Shown piece after piece: positions 9,761 to 19,048 of a stretch of DNA of 35,068 bases. The notes under the pieces were generated by a model. The model saw nothing but the letters and a program-made list of their open reading frames with translations, was not told the origin of the DNA and searched no databases. A program made the translations under genes and the position numbers. How positions within the stretch are numbered: the first letter of the stretch is position 1; every line of letters begins with the position of its first letter. This DNA comes from an uncultured Pelagibacteraceae bacterium. GTDB taxonomy: Bacteria > Pseudomonadota > Alphaproteobacteria > Pelagibacterales > Pelagibacteraceae. The DNA lies in contig CACKMS010000011.1 of assembly GCA_902601315.1 (NCBI GenBank), positions 1 to 35,068 on the forward strand. Direction: 5' to 3'.

Positions 9761-10161
9761 TCTATTTTTACATCCATGTCAGACATGTGTAAATTGAGTG
9801 CATTTGTAGATATTTGAATTTCTCTTATAAAGAAAATAATTGATATGATCATTGATAAACAGCAAGAACCAAAAATTACTCTAGCTAAGAATAATTCATT
9901 TAAATAAAGAGCAAAAACTGTAAGCATATTAAATAAAAATCCAAAGGCAGCAAACATTATAGTCCACCTTAAAATTGAAATTCTTCTACTCAAGTTAATA
10001 AATTGTTTTTTCCATTCTGCGGGAATATGTTTTTCATATACATGTTCGTCATGAAGTTCTCTAATCAACCTGCTTAAAGTATGAAATCTGTTACTGTAAA
10101 CCCCCATTAAAAGAGGAATTGCAGGAAACATTAAAGCTGTAACTGTATAATCTATATTCAT
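9757..10161 (-). CDS. DUF2721 membrane protein
   Basis: This 134-residue protein of the DUF2721 family has no assigned function. It has an N-terminal hydrophobic stretch (about 7-22), a polar central helix rich in charged residues (RLIRELHDEHVYEK), and two further hydrophobic helices (about 66-90 and 93-112). The sequence pattern SRISILRW-like before the second helix and the length of about 130 match the family. It is a lone minus-strand gene: its stop overlaps the stop of the quinone oxidoreductase, and its start is 50 bases from the divergent ubiA start. No partner is suggested by the context. Confidence 0.85.
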   Translation of the reverse strand: MNIDYTVTALMFPAIPLLMGVYSNRFHTLSRLIRELHDEHVYEKHIPAEWKKQFINLSRRISILRWTIMFAAFGFLFNMLTVFALYLNELFLARVIFGSCCLSMIISIIFFIREIQISTNALNLHMSDMDVKID

Positions 10162-10211
10162 TCGAATCGAATTGATTATGAAACTAGCCTTTGTTATTTA
10201 CAAGTAAATTA

Positions 10212-11078
10212 ATGTTAAACGTTAAATTATTTATTGAACTTACAAGATTAAATAAACCCATAGGTTACATGCTTCTTTTTTGGCCTTGTATTTGGGGTCT
10301 TACAATTGCCTATGAATTTACTAGTGAACTTGAAACATATTTTTTTTATATCCTGCTTTTCTTTCTTGGGGCTGTGTTAATGAGATCGGCTGGCTGTATA
10401 GTAAATGATATAACGGATAAAAATTTTGATAAACTTGTTGAAAGAACAAAAAATAGACCCATTGCTTCAGGTAAAGTATCTGTAAAACTAGCAAGTTTTT
10501 ACTCGTTTATACTGTGTGGGATTGCTTTTTTGGTTTTAATTAATTTTAATTTTTTTACAATTTGGATGGCACTATTATCGATGCCACTCGCATTCTCTTA
10601 TCCTCTAATGAAAAGATTTACATATTGGCCACAATTGTTTCTTGGAATTACTTTCAATTATGGTCTTGTATTGGCATGGATCTCTGTCACTAACGAAATC
10701 TCAATACTTCCAGTTATTTTCTATTTTGGAGCCATATTTTGGACACTGGGATACGACACTATTTATGGATACCAAGATATAAAAGATGATGAAATTATAG
10801 GAGTTAAATCTACTTCAATTAAATTTAAAAATGATCCAAAGAAATTTATTTCTTTTTGTTATTTGATCTTTATTGGAGCTCTAATCTTAGTGGGCCTTTT
10901 AATGAATTTTAATTATTTTTATTTTTTATTTTTATTTTTGCCTATTGGGCATTTGATTTTTTTTCAAATATACAAACTTAATGTAAAAGAACCATTAGAC
11001 TGTTTGTTTAAATTTAAAAGTAATAATTTTTTAGGTTTGTTAATATTTATAAATATTTTAATTGGGAAACTTTTATAA
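10212..11078 (+). CDS. ubiA: 4-hydroxybenzoate polyprenyltransferase UbiA
   Basis: UbiA prenylates 4-hydroxybenzoate in ubiquinone synthesis and is an integral membrane enzyme. I prefer the ATG at 10212 (288 residues), which leads straight into the family start KLFIELTRLNKPIG. A TTG at 10191 in the same frame is possible but less natural. The first Asp-rich motif is NDITDKNFD (residues 65-73), followed by RTKNRPIASG. The second is YQDIKDDEIIGVKST. About eight or nine hydrophobic helices are visible. The RLNKPIGYMLLFWPCIWG opening separates it from heme O synthase (ctaB elsewhere in this window). It is followed after 3 bases by msbA, so it heads the lipid A block on the plus strand, although the pathways differ. 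Ubiquinone fits an aa3-oxidase respirer. Confidence 0.94.
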   Translation: MLNVKLFIELTRLNKPIGYMLLFWPCIWGLTIAYEFTSELETYFFYILLFFLGAVLMRSAGCIVNDITDKNFDKLVERTKNRPIASGKVSVKLASFYSFILCGIAFLVLINFNFFTIWMALLSMPLAFSYPLMKRFTYWPQLFLGITFNYGLVLAWISVTNEISILPVIFYFGAIFWTLGYDTIYGYQDIKDDEIIGVKSTSIKFKNDPKKFISFCYLIFIGALILVGLLMNFNYFYFLFLFLPIGHLIFFQIYKLNVKEPLDCLFKFKSNNFLGLLIFINILIGKLL

Positions 11079-11081
11079 TTC

Positions 11082-12824
11082 ATGACTAATTTAGAGATCT
11101 TAAAAAGATTATACAACGACTATACAAAAATTTTTATTATTAAAATTTTGTTAGCTGTATTTTTCTCTATCTTGGTTGCAGGAAGTACTTCTGCAACTGC
11201 TTGGCTTTTAGATCCTGCAATAGAAAAAATTTTTATTAATCAGGATCAAACTTTAATATTTGTAATTCCTATTTTAATTGTTTTAGCTTTTTCTACTAAA
11301 GGAATTTCATTGTATATGGCAAAAGTAATAATGATAAAAGTTGCTGAAGAAGTTAAAAAAAAAATTCAAATTGATATGCTTTCATCCTTTATTAAAGCAG
11401 ATACACAACAAATAGAGAATAAACATTCTGGAAAATATATTTCAAATTTAAATTTTGATGTAAATCAAATTACTGGAATGTTGAGCAATTCATTCTTGAG
11501 TTTTTTTAAAGATGGTTTAACTCTTATTGGTCTATTAACAGTAATGTTTCTACAGAACTGGAGATTGTCACTAATAGCTATAATAATGATCCCAATTGCC
11601 TCGATTACAGCAAAAAAACTTGGGAGACGAATGGGAAAAGTTGCAACAGAAGCACAAGAAAAATCAGGTGACTTAAATAAATACCTAATTGACTTATTTA
11701 AAAATCATAAAGTTATAAAAATTTTTCAAAGAGAAAATTTTGAAAATAAGAGGTCTGAAAAATTTGTTGATGATCTTATGAAGAAATCTATCAAAATAGC
11801 AACCGTATTTATAAGAGCTACTCCAATAATGGAAATACTAACTGGTATAATGATAGCAATTTTAATCTTCTACTCTGGAAAACTTATTATGAGTGGACAA
11901 CTCAATATTAATAATTTTTTTTCTTTTCTAGCGGCAATGATGTTAGCTTACCAACCTGTAAAATCTTTAGCGACTATTAATGTAGGAATTTTCCAAGGTT
12001 TATCTGCTGGTAAAAGAATTATACCAATAATAGATACTAAAAATAATATTTCATCAAATGAAAGTTTAGGAGAGCTGGAATTAAATGAGGGCTCAATTAA
12101 TTTTAGTAATGTAAATTTTAATTATGAAAGCAATTTAGATAATCGTGTACTGAAAGATATAAATATAAATATTGCTGGAAACAAAATGACAGCACTTGTT
12201 GGTTATAGTGGTTCTGGAAAGTCTACTTTATTAAGCTTAATACCAAGAATATACGATCCTATTTCTGGAAAAGTCGAGGTAGATGGTCAAGACATAAAAG
12301 AGGTAAAACTTTCCTCTCTTAGAAAAGAAATCTCAATTGTCGATCAAAACACCACTTTATTTGACGATACAGTTTTAAATAATATTAAATATGCAAAACC
12401 TGATGCTTCAAATGATGAAATATTTAAAGCTGCAGATATGGCAATGTGCACTGACTTTATAAACAAACTTGAAAATAAATTTGAGACCAAAATTGGTGAA
12501 AATGGAATTAAATTATCCGGTGGTGAAAAACAAAGACTTTCAATTGCGAGGGCTTTTTTAAAAAATAGCAAAATTATTCTTTTAGATGAAGCAACATCTT
12601 CATTAGACTCTGAAACTGAAGAAAAAATTCAAAAAGCCTTGGAAAAATTAATTTCAAATAAGACAACTATTGTAATTGCTCATAGGCTTTCAACAATTCT
12701 AAACTCAAATATTATTTATGTTCTTGATAAAGGAAAAGTTATAGATCAAGGTAAACATAATGATTTACTGAAACATTCTGAGATTTATCAAAATTTTTAT
12801 AATCGACAAATTAAAGAAAACTAA
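11082..12824 (+). CDS. msbA: Lipid A/LPS flippase MsbA (ABC exporter)
   Basis: This is an ABC half-transporter with fused membrane and ATPase domains, which as a dimer flips lipid A-core across the inner membrane. In 580 residues the first 320 hold six hydrophobic helices of an ABC type 1 exporter. The nucleotide-binding domain has Walker A GYSGSGKST near residue 374, LSGGEKQR at about 478, Walker B IILLDEATSSLD near 497-508 and the switch histidine in IVIAHRL. MsbA identity rests on length and on the overlapping lipid A genes that follow (waaA, lpxK, lpxL). By sequence alone it could be another homodimeric exporter. The last base of its TAA stop is the first base of the waaA ATG. Confidence 0.93.
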   Translation: MTNLEILKRLYNDYTKIFIIKILLAVFFSILVAGSTSATAWLLDPAIEKIFINQDQTLIFVIPILIVLAFSTKGISLYMAKVIMIKVAEEVKKKIQIDMLSSFIKADTQQIENKHSGKYISNLNFDVNQITGMLSNSFLSFFKDGLTLIGLLTVMFLQNWRLSLIAIIMIPIASITAKKLGRRMGKVATEAQEKSGDLNKYLIDLFKNHKVIKIFQRENFENKRSEKFVDDLMKKSIKIATVFIRATPIMEILTGIMIAILIFYSGKLIMSGQLNINNFFSFLAAMMLAYQPVKSLATINVGIFQGLSAGKRIIPIIDTKNNISSNESLGELELNEGSINFSNVNFNYESNLDNRVLKDININIAGNKMTALVGYSGSGKSTLLSLIPRIYDPISGKVEVDGQDIKEVKLSSLRKEISIVDQNTTLFDDTVLNNIKYAKPDASNDEIFKAADMAMCTDFINKLENKFETKIGENGIKLSGGEKQRLSIARAFLKNSKIILLDEATSSLDSETEEKIQKALEKLISNKTTIVIAHRLSTILNSNIIYVLDKGKVIDQGKHNDLLKHSEIYQNFYNRQIKEN

Positions 12825-14056
12825 TGTTTTTTTTTTACGAAATTTTAGCAATTACTTTTTTATTATTTTCACCAATAATATTTGCTGTAAGAATTATAAT
12901 CGGAAAAGAAGAATTTAATAGATTTCTCGAAAAATTTTGTATCTATAAAAAAAATAATGAAAACCAAACAATTTGGTTTCATGGAGCAAGTGTTGGCGAA
13001 ATTATGAGTATCATCCCTATAATTAAAATTTTAGAAAAAAATAATAAAGTCCAAAAAATTTTACTCACATCTACCACTACAAGTTCAGCATCAGTTGTTA
13101 AAAAAATAAAGTTTAGAAAAACCGAGCACGTATATTTTCCAATAGATGAAAGTTATTTGACAAATAAATTTCTGGAATTTTGGAAGCCAAAAGTAGCAAT
13201 TTTTATAGATTCAGAAATATGGCCAAACATGATTGAAAATCTAAAAAGAAAAAATATACCCATAGTTTTGATTAATGGAAGAATCACACCAAAAAGCTAT
13301 AAAAGATGGTTAAGATTTCCAAATTTCGCAAAAAAAATCTTTAGTAGTATTACTTTGGCACTTCCACAGAATAAAGAGTCAAAAATTTATTTGAGTAAAC
13401 TTGGAGTAAAAAATATAAAAATTGCAGGAAACCTAAAATACTTTGGAGAAAAAAAAACAAAGGTAAATTCTGATGTAAAAAGGATAATTCAAGATAGAAA
13501 AATTTTTTGTTGCGCGAGTACTCATGACAGTGAAGAGGATTTAATTTCTGAGGCTCATAAAAAAGTAAAAAAAAGTATTAATAATTTGCTTACAGTTATA
13601 ATTCCAAGACATGTCTATAGAACTGATAGAATAATTAGACTGTTAGAAAGCAAACAATTAAATGTAATTACAAGATCATCTAGAAATAAAATAAGTAAAT
13701 CCACAGATATATATATTGCTGATACATATGGAGAGGCTCGTAAATTTTATGAAATATCTAATTTATGTTTTGTTGGAGGATCATTGATCAATCATGGAGG
13801 CCAAAATCCTTTAGAGCCTGTAAGGGGGAAAAATTATATTATTTTTGGGCCATTTGTTCAAAATTTTAAGGAAGTATATGATTTATTATTAAATCTTAAA
13901 ATTGCAAGCAAAGTAAAAAGTTTAAATAATGTTTGTGAATTAATTAAAAAAAAAATTAATTACAATCATTCAAGAAAAACATTAAAAAAAATAGACGAAA
14001 TGGGTAAAAGAATTCTTAAAAATAATATTTATGAAATAGATAAATTTATAAAATGA
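12824..14056 (+). CDS. waaA: 3-deoxy-D-manno-octulosonic acid (KDO) transferase
   Basis: WaaA (KdtA) transfers KDO from CMP-KDO to lipid IVA on the cytoplasmic face of the inner membrane. It is a GT-B fold, family GT30 enzyme. The 410-residue protein has an N-terminal membrane anchor (about 4-27). Then comes WFHGASVGEI with the catalytic glutamate at 59, DSEIWPNMI and LINGRITPKSYKRW in the N-terminal half. The C-terminal half has the CASTHDSEE motif and FVGGSLINHGGQNPLEP, both diagnostic. Length is slightly below the usual 420-430. It overlaps msbA by one base and lpxK by four bases. The assignment is firm; how many KDO residues it adds cannot be told. Confidence 0.95.
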   Translation: MFFFYEILAITFLLFSPIIFAVRIIIGKEEFNRFLEKFCIYKKNNENQTIWFHGASVGEIMSIIPIIKILEKNNKVQKILLTSTTTSSASVVKKIKFRKTEHVYFPIDESYLTNKFLEFWKPKVAIFIDSEIWPNMIENLKRKNIPIVLINGRITPKSYKRWLRFPNFAKKIFSSITLALPQNKESKIYLSKLGVKNIKIAGNLKYFGEKKTKVNSDVKRIIQDRKIFCCASTHDSEEDLISEAHKKVKKSINNLLTVIIPRHVYRTDRIIRLLESKQLNVITRSSRNKISKSTDIYIADTYGEARKFYEISNLCFVGGSLINHGGQNPLEPVRGKNYIIFGPFVQNFKEVYDLLLNLKIASKVKSLNNVCELIKKKINYNHSRKTLKKIDEMGKRILKNNIYEIDKFIK

Positions 14057-14976
14057 AAATTAAGAGACCAATTTATCTTGATACTGTTAATTTAATTTCA
14101 ATTATTCTTCTTCCATTAACCTTCTTTACGTTTTTATTTAATAATTTTAAAAAATTGTCACCAAAGGTGAAATTTAAAGTTAAAACTATATGTGTTGGTA
14201 ACATTTATTTAGGTGGGACAGGCAAAACCCCGTTGGTTATTAAAATAAATAGTATTTTAAAAAAAAAATATAAAACCACAATTATAAAAAAAAACTATCT
14301 CGATCAAAAAGACGAACAAAAGATTTTAAAAAAAAATGGAAATTTATTATGTTTTAAAAATAGAGATATAGCTATTAAAACTGCCGAAAATAAAAATTTC
14401 GATATCGCAATTTGTGATGATGGATTGCAAGAAAAAAAGATAAATTACGATTTATCAATTGCTTGTTTTAATAGCACTCATACCATTGGAAATGGTTTTT
14501 TAATACCTGCAGGACCTTTGCGAGAGAGTTTATTTGAAATAAGTAATTATGATGCTGTATTTTTGATTGGAGAGAAAAAAGATATTAAATTTCAAAATAA
14601 AATTAAAAAAATTAATAAAAATATTAAAATTTTTTATGCAAACTATAAACCAACAAATTTAAAATCTTTTAATTTAAAAAAAAATTATCTATTTTTTTGC
14701 GGTCTAGGTAATCCTGAAGAATTTGAAAAAACTTTAATTAAGCACCAATTTAAAATTAAAGAAAAAAGAATTTTCCCTGATCATTATAATTTTTCTAATA
14801 AAGACATTAATGAAATTAAAAAACTTGCAAGAGAAAAAAGTTTGGAAATAGTTACTTCTGAAAAAGATTATTTAAGACTAGATAATTCTAAAAAAAAAAA
14901 TATAAAATTTATTAAAGTTGATCTAAAAATCTCAAATCAGAGAGAATTTGAGAGTTTTTTAAACAAAAACTTATGA
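14053..14976 (+). CDS. lpxK: Tetraacyldisaccharide 4'-kinase
   Basis: LpxK phosphorylates the 4' position of the lipid A disaccharide to give lipid IVA. It is a membrane-associated P-loop kinase. The 307-residue protein starts IKRPIYLD, has a hydrophobic helix (about 13-30), and a Walker A in VGNIYLGGTGKTP with the lysine at 58. DIAICDDGLQ carries the conserved Asp-Asp-Gly (DDG) motif, and LIPAGPLRE and TSEKDYLRL are further family signatures. It is somewhat shorter than the E. coli enzyme and very rich in Lys/Asn/Ile codons, as are its neighbours. It overlaps waaA by four bases at the start and lpxL by four at the end (ATGA type), which implies coupled expression. Confidence 0.94.
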   Translation: MKIKRPIYLDTVNLISIILLPLTFFTFLFNNFKKLSPKVKFKVKTICVGNIYLGGTGKTPLVIKINSILKKKYKTTIIKKNYLDQKDEQKILKKNGNLLCFKNRDIAIKTAENKNFDIAICDDGLQEKKINYDLSIACFNSTHTIGNGFLIPAGPLRESLFEISNYDAVFLIGEKKDIKFQNKIKKINKNIKIFYANYKPTNLKSFNLKKNYLFFCGLGNPEEFEKTLIKHQFKIKEKRIFPDHYNFSNKDINEIKKLAREKSLEIVTSEKDYLRLDNSKKKNIKFIKVDLKISNQREFESFLNKNL

Positions 14977-15833
14977 AAACCGTAATTTATTTTTTTGAAT
15001 TTATTTTAGTTTCTTTGTTGTTGGTCATTTTTAAAATCTTGGGATACAAATTGGCTTCAAACTTTGGATTTTTTATTGGAAAAACATTTGGACCATTATT
15101 TAGATCTAAAAGTTTAGTTATAGATAATTTAAAAAAATCCAATATCATATTAAAAAAAACTCATGAACAATCTACGGATGAAATATTTGGAAATTATGGA
15201 AGAATTTTTGCTGAATATCCTTTCATTAAAAACTTTAGAAATGGTAAACTTGAAAAGTATATTCAAGTAGATGGAAAACAGTACCTCGATGAAATTAAAT
15301 CAAAAAACAAAAAAGTTGTTTTCATATCTGGACATTTTAATAATTTTGAATTGATGGCAATGATAATTGAAAAATATGGGATTGATTTATCTGCTATTTA
15401 TCGACCGTTAAATAATATTTTCCTTAATAAAACTATGGAAAAAATTCGAATTAAATATATTTGTAAAAAACAAATAAAAAAAGGACGTCCAGGAACAAGG
15501 GAAATAATTGAAAATCTAAAGAAAGGGTCGTCTATTGCATTGATGATTGACCAAAGGGTTCGAGAAGGATCTAAAGTTAATTTTTTTGGAAGCTTAGCAA
15601 CTACAACTACTATACCAGCGCAATTGGTTAAAAAATATAAATGTGATTTAGTTCCAATTTATATAGAGAGAAGAAGCAAATTTCATTTTAAAATGTACGT
15701 TTCCAAACCCATTAAAGTAAGTGAAAGTAAAACTATTGAGGAAATTACAAAGTTTTTAAATACTGTGCTCGAGCAAATGATAGTAAAAAATCCACTTCAA
15801 TGGATTTGGACCCACGACAGATGGAAAAAGTAA
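14973..15833 (+). CDS. lpxL: Lipid A late acyltransferase (LpxL/HtrB family)
   Basis: Late acyltransferases add secondary acyl chains to KDO-lipid A at the inner membrane. The 286-residue product has an N-terminal hydrophobic anchor (about 4-24). The catalytic HX4E motif lies in SGHFNNFELM (His121, Glu126). The later blocks are AIYRPLNN, GTREIIENLKKGSSIALMIDQR, and the C-terminal NPLQWIWTHDRWK, all typical of LpxL/LpxM. It cannot be decided by sequence which acyl group or position is used, so LpxL is a family name here. It is the last gene of the msbA-waaA-lpxK run; its stop is one base away from the stop of the convergent DUF2093 gene. Confidence 0.92.
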   Translation: MKTVIYFFEFILVSLLLVIFKILGYKLASNFGFFIGKTFGPLFRSKSLVIDNLKKSNIILKKTHEQSTDEIFGNYGRIFAEYPFIKNFRNGKLEKYIQVDGKQYLDEIKSKNKKVVFISGHFNNFELMAMIIEKYGIDLSAIYRPLNNIFLNKTMEKIRIKYICKKQIKKGRPGTREIIENLKKGSSIALMIDQRVREGSKVNFFGSLATTTTIPAQLVKKYKCDLVPIYIERRSKFHFKMYVSKPIKVSESKTIEEITKFLNTVLEQMIVKNPLQWIWTHDRWKK

Positions 15834-15834
15834 A

Positions 15835-16032
15835 TTAAGATTTATTAAACATATCTCTTTTAGCTGCAGCCTCTTTATACGAAAAATATGCCTCTTGTTC
15901 TTCAACATTCCAATAAGTCAAATTTTCTAAAAGAATTTTTTTTCCTGATATAGAACATATTACATGGTCACCTTCCTCAATAATCTCAAAATTATTTGGA
16001 AGGTATTTTAATTTAGCTAACTTATTTTGCAT
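15835..16032 (-). CDS. DUF2093 small protein
   Basis: This 65-residue protein belongs to the DUF2093 family, known mainly from alphaproteobacteria and without a function. The start chosen is the ATG at 16032 (MQNKLAKLKYLP). The frame is open further upstream to 16122, but that would run through the purD start region and add residues not seen in the family. Characteristic pieces are AKLKYLPNNFEIIEEGDHVICSI, of which the part from YLP to GDHV is the core, and LTYWNVEEQEAYFS, followed by a short basic tail. It is convergent with lpxL (one-base gap) and divergent from purD (23-base gap). Confidence 0.82.
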   Translation of the reverse strand: MQNKLAKLKYLPNNFEIIEEGDHVICSISGKKILLENLTYWNVEEQEAYFSYKEAAAKRDMFNKS

Positions 16033-16055
16033 TATTGAGATATATAAATATCTAT

Positions 16056-17318
16056 ATGAAAATTGCAATTCTCGGAAGTGGTGGAAGAGAGCACGCGTTG
16101 GTAAATCAAATGTCATTATCAAAAAAAACCACTAAAATTTATTGTATTCCAGGAAATGCTGGTACATGCCATTTGGCTGAAAATGTTAATTTAAATCTAG
16201 ACAACTTTGAAAGCATTTACGATTTTATTTTGAAAAATAAAATTGAATTAGTAGTCGTTGGTCCAGAAAAACCTTTGGTAGATGGTATAGCTGACTTTTT
16301 GCAAGAAAAAAAAATAAAAGTTTTTGGACCAAATAAAGCACTATCTCAATTTGAAGGATCAAAAACGTTTACTAAAAATGTTTGTAAAAAATATAATATA
16401 CCCACAGCAAAATTTAATATTTTAAAAAATTTGAAAGAAGCTATTGAATATTTAAACCAAGTTAAATTTCCAATAGTCATTAAAGCGGATGGCCTTGCAG
16501 CAGGAAAAGGAGTTTATATTTGTGAAAATCTTGAAAAATCTAATGACGCAGTGAAAGAAATATTTAATGGAAAATTTGGACAAGCTGATCAAATTGTAAT
16601 TGAAGAATTTCTTGAAGGCGAAGAAATGAGCTTTTTTGTCATTTCAGATGGAAAAAATTTCAAACTATTTAACACTGCACAAGATCATAAAAGAGTTGGT
16701 GAAGATGATACGGGAAAAAATACTGGGGGCATGGGTGCTTATTCTCCATCAGCTTTGATAAATAAAGATTTAGAAAAAAAAATTATTGATAAAATTATTG
16801 AACCTACTTTTAGAGCTATAAGAGATTTTGGAGAGGAGTATATTGGATTTCTTTATGCAGGTTTAATGATCAAAAATAATGAACCATTTTTAATTGAGTA
16901 CAATGTACGTATGGGCGATCCAGAGTGTCAAACTATTCTTCCATTACTTAAATCAGATTTTTTAGAAATAATTAATGCTTGTTGTGAACAAAAATTAAAT
17001 CAATCTAATGTAGATTGGTCAGATAAAAAAAGTTTATCTATTGTTTTATGTTCAAAGGGTTATCCAGAAAGCTACAAAAAAAACGTTGAAATAAAAAATC
17101 TAAATAAAATTAAGAATAACAGAAATAATTTCATGTTCCACGCAGGAACAATTTCTAAAAATGACAAAATATTTGCAAATGGTGGAAGAGTATTAAATTT
17201 TGTGAGTATTTCAGAGAGTTATTTAGAGGCTAGAAAATCAGCAATTGATAAAATTAAGTATTTAAATTGGGATGGTGGATTTTTTAGAAAAGATATTGGT
17301 TTCAAGGCTATTGATTAG
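16056..17318 (+). CDS. purD: Phosphoribosylamine-glycine ligase (GAR synthetase)
   Basis: PurD joins phosphoribosylamine and glycine using ATP, in the second step of purine synthesis. It is an ATP-grasp enzyme. The ATG at 16056 gives 420 residues and begins exactly at the family N-terminus, MKIAILGSGGREHAL; an in-frame TTG at 16035 is less likely. Further motifs are VVGPEKPLVDG, the ATP-grasp loop KADGLAAGKGV, FNTAQDHKRVG and TGGMGAYSP. The metal-binding stretch is EYNVRMGDPECQ. Length is typical (about 420-430). It is followed directly by rsmD with no gap, so the two are probably co-transcribed though functionally unrelated. Confidence 0.97.
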   Translation: MKIAILGSGGREHALVNQMSLSKKTTKIYCIPGNAGTCHLAENVNLNLDNFESIYDFILKNKIELVVVGPEKPLVDGIADFLQEKKIKVFGPNKALSQFEGSKTFTKNVCKKYNIPTAKFNILKNLKEAIEYLNQVKFPIVIKADGLAAGKGVYICENLEKSNDAVKEIFNGKFGQADQIVIEEFLEGEEMSFFVISDGKNFKLFNTAQDHKRVGEDDTGKNTGGMGAYSPSALINKDLEKKIIDKIIEPTFRAIRDFGEEYIGFLYAGLMIKNNEPFLIEYNVRMGDPECQTILPLLKSDFLEIINACCEQKLNQSNVDWSDKKSLSIVLCSKGYPESYKKNVEIKNLNKIKNNRNNFMFHAGTISKNDKIFANGGRVLNFVSISESYLEARKSAIDKIKYLNWDGGFFRKDIGFKAID

Positions 17319-17882
17319 ATGCGTGTAATTGGAGGCTATCTTAAGGGACAGAAAATTTTAGAGCCTACCGATAAATCTACTAGACCTTTAAAAGATAGAG
17401 TTAGAGAAGCTATTTTTAACATAATTGAGCACTCAAATAATGAAACTATAAATTTAAAAGGAGCAAAAATATTAGATTTATTTGCTGGCACTGGATCCTT
17501 TGGTATTGAATGTTTGTCAAGAGGTGCTGAAAAAGTTGTATTTTTTGAAAACTATCATCAGTCAAATTTGCTTTTAAAAAAGAACTTAGAAAAATTTAAA
17601 TTATTAAAAAAAGCGAGTGTCTATCAAAGTGACTCTTATAAATTTAATGAGGAAAATATATTTGATAATAAATTTGACATAATTTTTCTAGATCCACCAT
17701 TTAAGGATAAAAATATTGAAACTATAATTGATAAAATCAAAAAGAAAAAATTAGCAAGTAAAAGAACACTATTAATATTGCACAGAAATAAAAAAACCAT
17801 TGATAAATTTTCTGAAAGCTTTTTAATTCAAAGAGAAAAGAACTATGGTATTTCTAAAATAATTTTTGGAAAATTATCTTAA
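17319..17882 (+). CDS. rsmD: 16S rRNA m2G966 methyltransferase RsmD
   Basis: RsmD methylates N2 of G966 in 16S rRNA during 30S assembly, using S-adenosylmethionine. The 187-residue protein opens with MRVIGGYLKGQKI and then RPLKDRVREAIFNI. It has motif I as LDLFAGTGSFGIECLSRGA (SAM binding) and the catalytic FLDPPF motif, a DPPY variant. These are all hallmarks, and the length is normal. It starts on the base after the purD stop. Its 3' end overlaps the 3' end of convergent pgi by nine bases, so its last three codons are also read on the other strand. Confidence 0.95.
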   Translation: MRVIGGYLKGQKILEPTDKSTRPLKDRVREAIFNIIEHSNNETINLKGAKILDLFAGTGSFGIECLSRGAEKVVFFENYHQSNLLLKKNLEKFKLLKKASVYQSDSYKFNEENIFDNKFDIIFLDPPFKDKNIETIIDKIKKKKLASKRTLLILHRNKKTIDKFSESFLIQREKNYGISKIIFGKLS

Positions 17883-19046
17883 GATTTTTACAGTTTCTGT
17901 TTTGATTAATTCAACAGAGGGCTGATCAAAAGGATTTACTTTCATCAAATGACCTAAAAGAATAGTTTCTAAAATAAAAAAACTAAAAAGCTCACCCATT
18001 GTTTCTTCATTTCTTTTATGAATATTAAATGACCTGAAAGGAATTTTTTTTTTATTGAAAACATTTTCGGTTGCCTTTTTTTGCGATACTAAAATTTTGT
18101 ATAAGTTTTTGTTTTTAAGATGACAAAAATTACTATTCAAATTTGAATTGTTAATTTTAGGGGAATTTTTTTCACTTACACTAAAAAAAGTAAAAAAATT
18201 ATTTTTTGGTCCATCTAAATAAAGTTGGAGAAGACTATGATTATCTTTTGGCATTGTTGAAATTAATGGTAAAATACCCCTTCCCTTTTTTCCTAGGCTT
18301 TCTGCTGTCAATTGTTGATACCATCTAAAAAAACTATCTGATTTTTCGTCATAATTTAAAATAATAGAGTTAGTTTTTTTGTTAAAAACAAAATGGTTTA
18401 TTGCTAAAACATTTTCTATTAATGAATTAACAAAATTTTTATTTTTAATTAATTGATTAAAGTTTTTGAATTTTTTTTCATTTAGCCCCATTAATTCTGC
18501 GGGTAACATTCCAACCTCGGAAAGTACAGAATATCTACCCCCAATAAAATTTTTATGCTCAATAACTTCAATTTTTAATTTCTTTGCAAGTGTTGTTAAA
18601 AAGCTTTTTTTTTTTTCAGTTATAAAAATATTTTTATTTTTTTTCTCCTTTTGCCTCAAAATATTAAAATTTGAGATTGTCTCCAGTGTATTGCCCGATT
18701 TAGAGACTAGAATATTAATTTTTTTCTCATTTGCAGAAACAAATTTTTTTGCTTGAAGATTATCAAAAAAATTAAAATTTTTTTTTATTCTATGTTTAAA
18801 AAAATCGTAAATTGCCTTGGTACCTAAAATTGAACCTCCCATACCAATTAAATTTATTTTTTTATAATTTTTTAGTGATTTTATTAAACTCCTATCATAT
18901 GCCATTTGATATTCTTTAGTTAGAGATTTCAACAAAGGGAATTTTAAAAAAATATTTTTATTATTTATCTTTTTAAGTAAATTTTTTTTCTTACTAAGGT
19001 TCGATTTAAATTTAAAATTTGAAAAAATTATATTTTTTGTAAACAT
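17874..19046 (-). CDS. pgi: Glucose-6-phosphate isomerase, short form
   Basis: Pgi interconverts glucose 6-phosphate and fructose 6-phosphate. At 390 residues it is well below the usual 440-550, but the active-site blocks are present: IGMGGSILGTKAI, SKSGNTLETISNFN for phosphate binding, IGGRYSVLSEVGMLPAEL, and QQLTAESLGKKGRG with the catalytic glutamate. The C-terminal signature is ETILLGHLMKVNPFDQPSVE, followed by an active-site lysine in the final helix. The shortening is spread through the N-terminus and connecting loops rather than being a truncation. Lysine, asparagine and phenylalanine are very frequent. It is the last gene in a minus-strand run after lspA and the lipoprotein (2-base gap) and overlaps rsmD by nine bases at its 3' end. 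Confidence 0.88.
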   Translation of the reverse strand: MFTKNIIFSNFKFKSNLSKKKNLLKKINNKNIFLKFPLLKSLTKEYQMAYDRSLIKSLKNYKKINLIGMGGSILGTKAIYDFFKHRIKKNFNFFDNLQAKKFVSANEKKINILVSKSGNTLETISNFNILRQKEKKNKNIFITEKKKSFLTTLAKKLKIEVIEHKNFIGGRYSVLSEVGMLPAELMGLNEKKFKNFNQLIKNKNFVNSLIENVLAINHFVFNKKTNSIILNYDEKSDSFFRWYQQLTAESLGKKGRGILPLISTMPKDNHSLLQLYLDGPKNNFFTFFSVSEKNSPKINNSNLNSNFCHLKNKNLYKILVSQKKATENVFNKKKIPFRSFNIHKRNEETMGELFSFFILETILLGHLMKVNPFDQPSVELIKTETVKILR

Positions 19047-19048
19047 TA

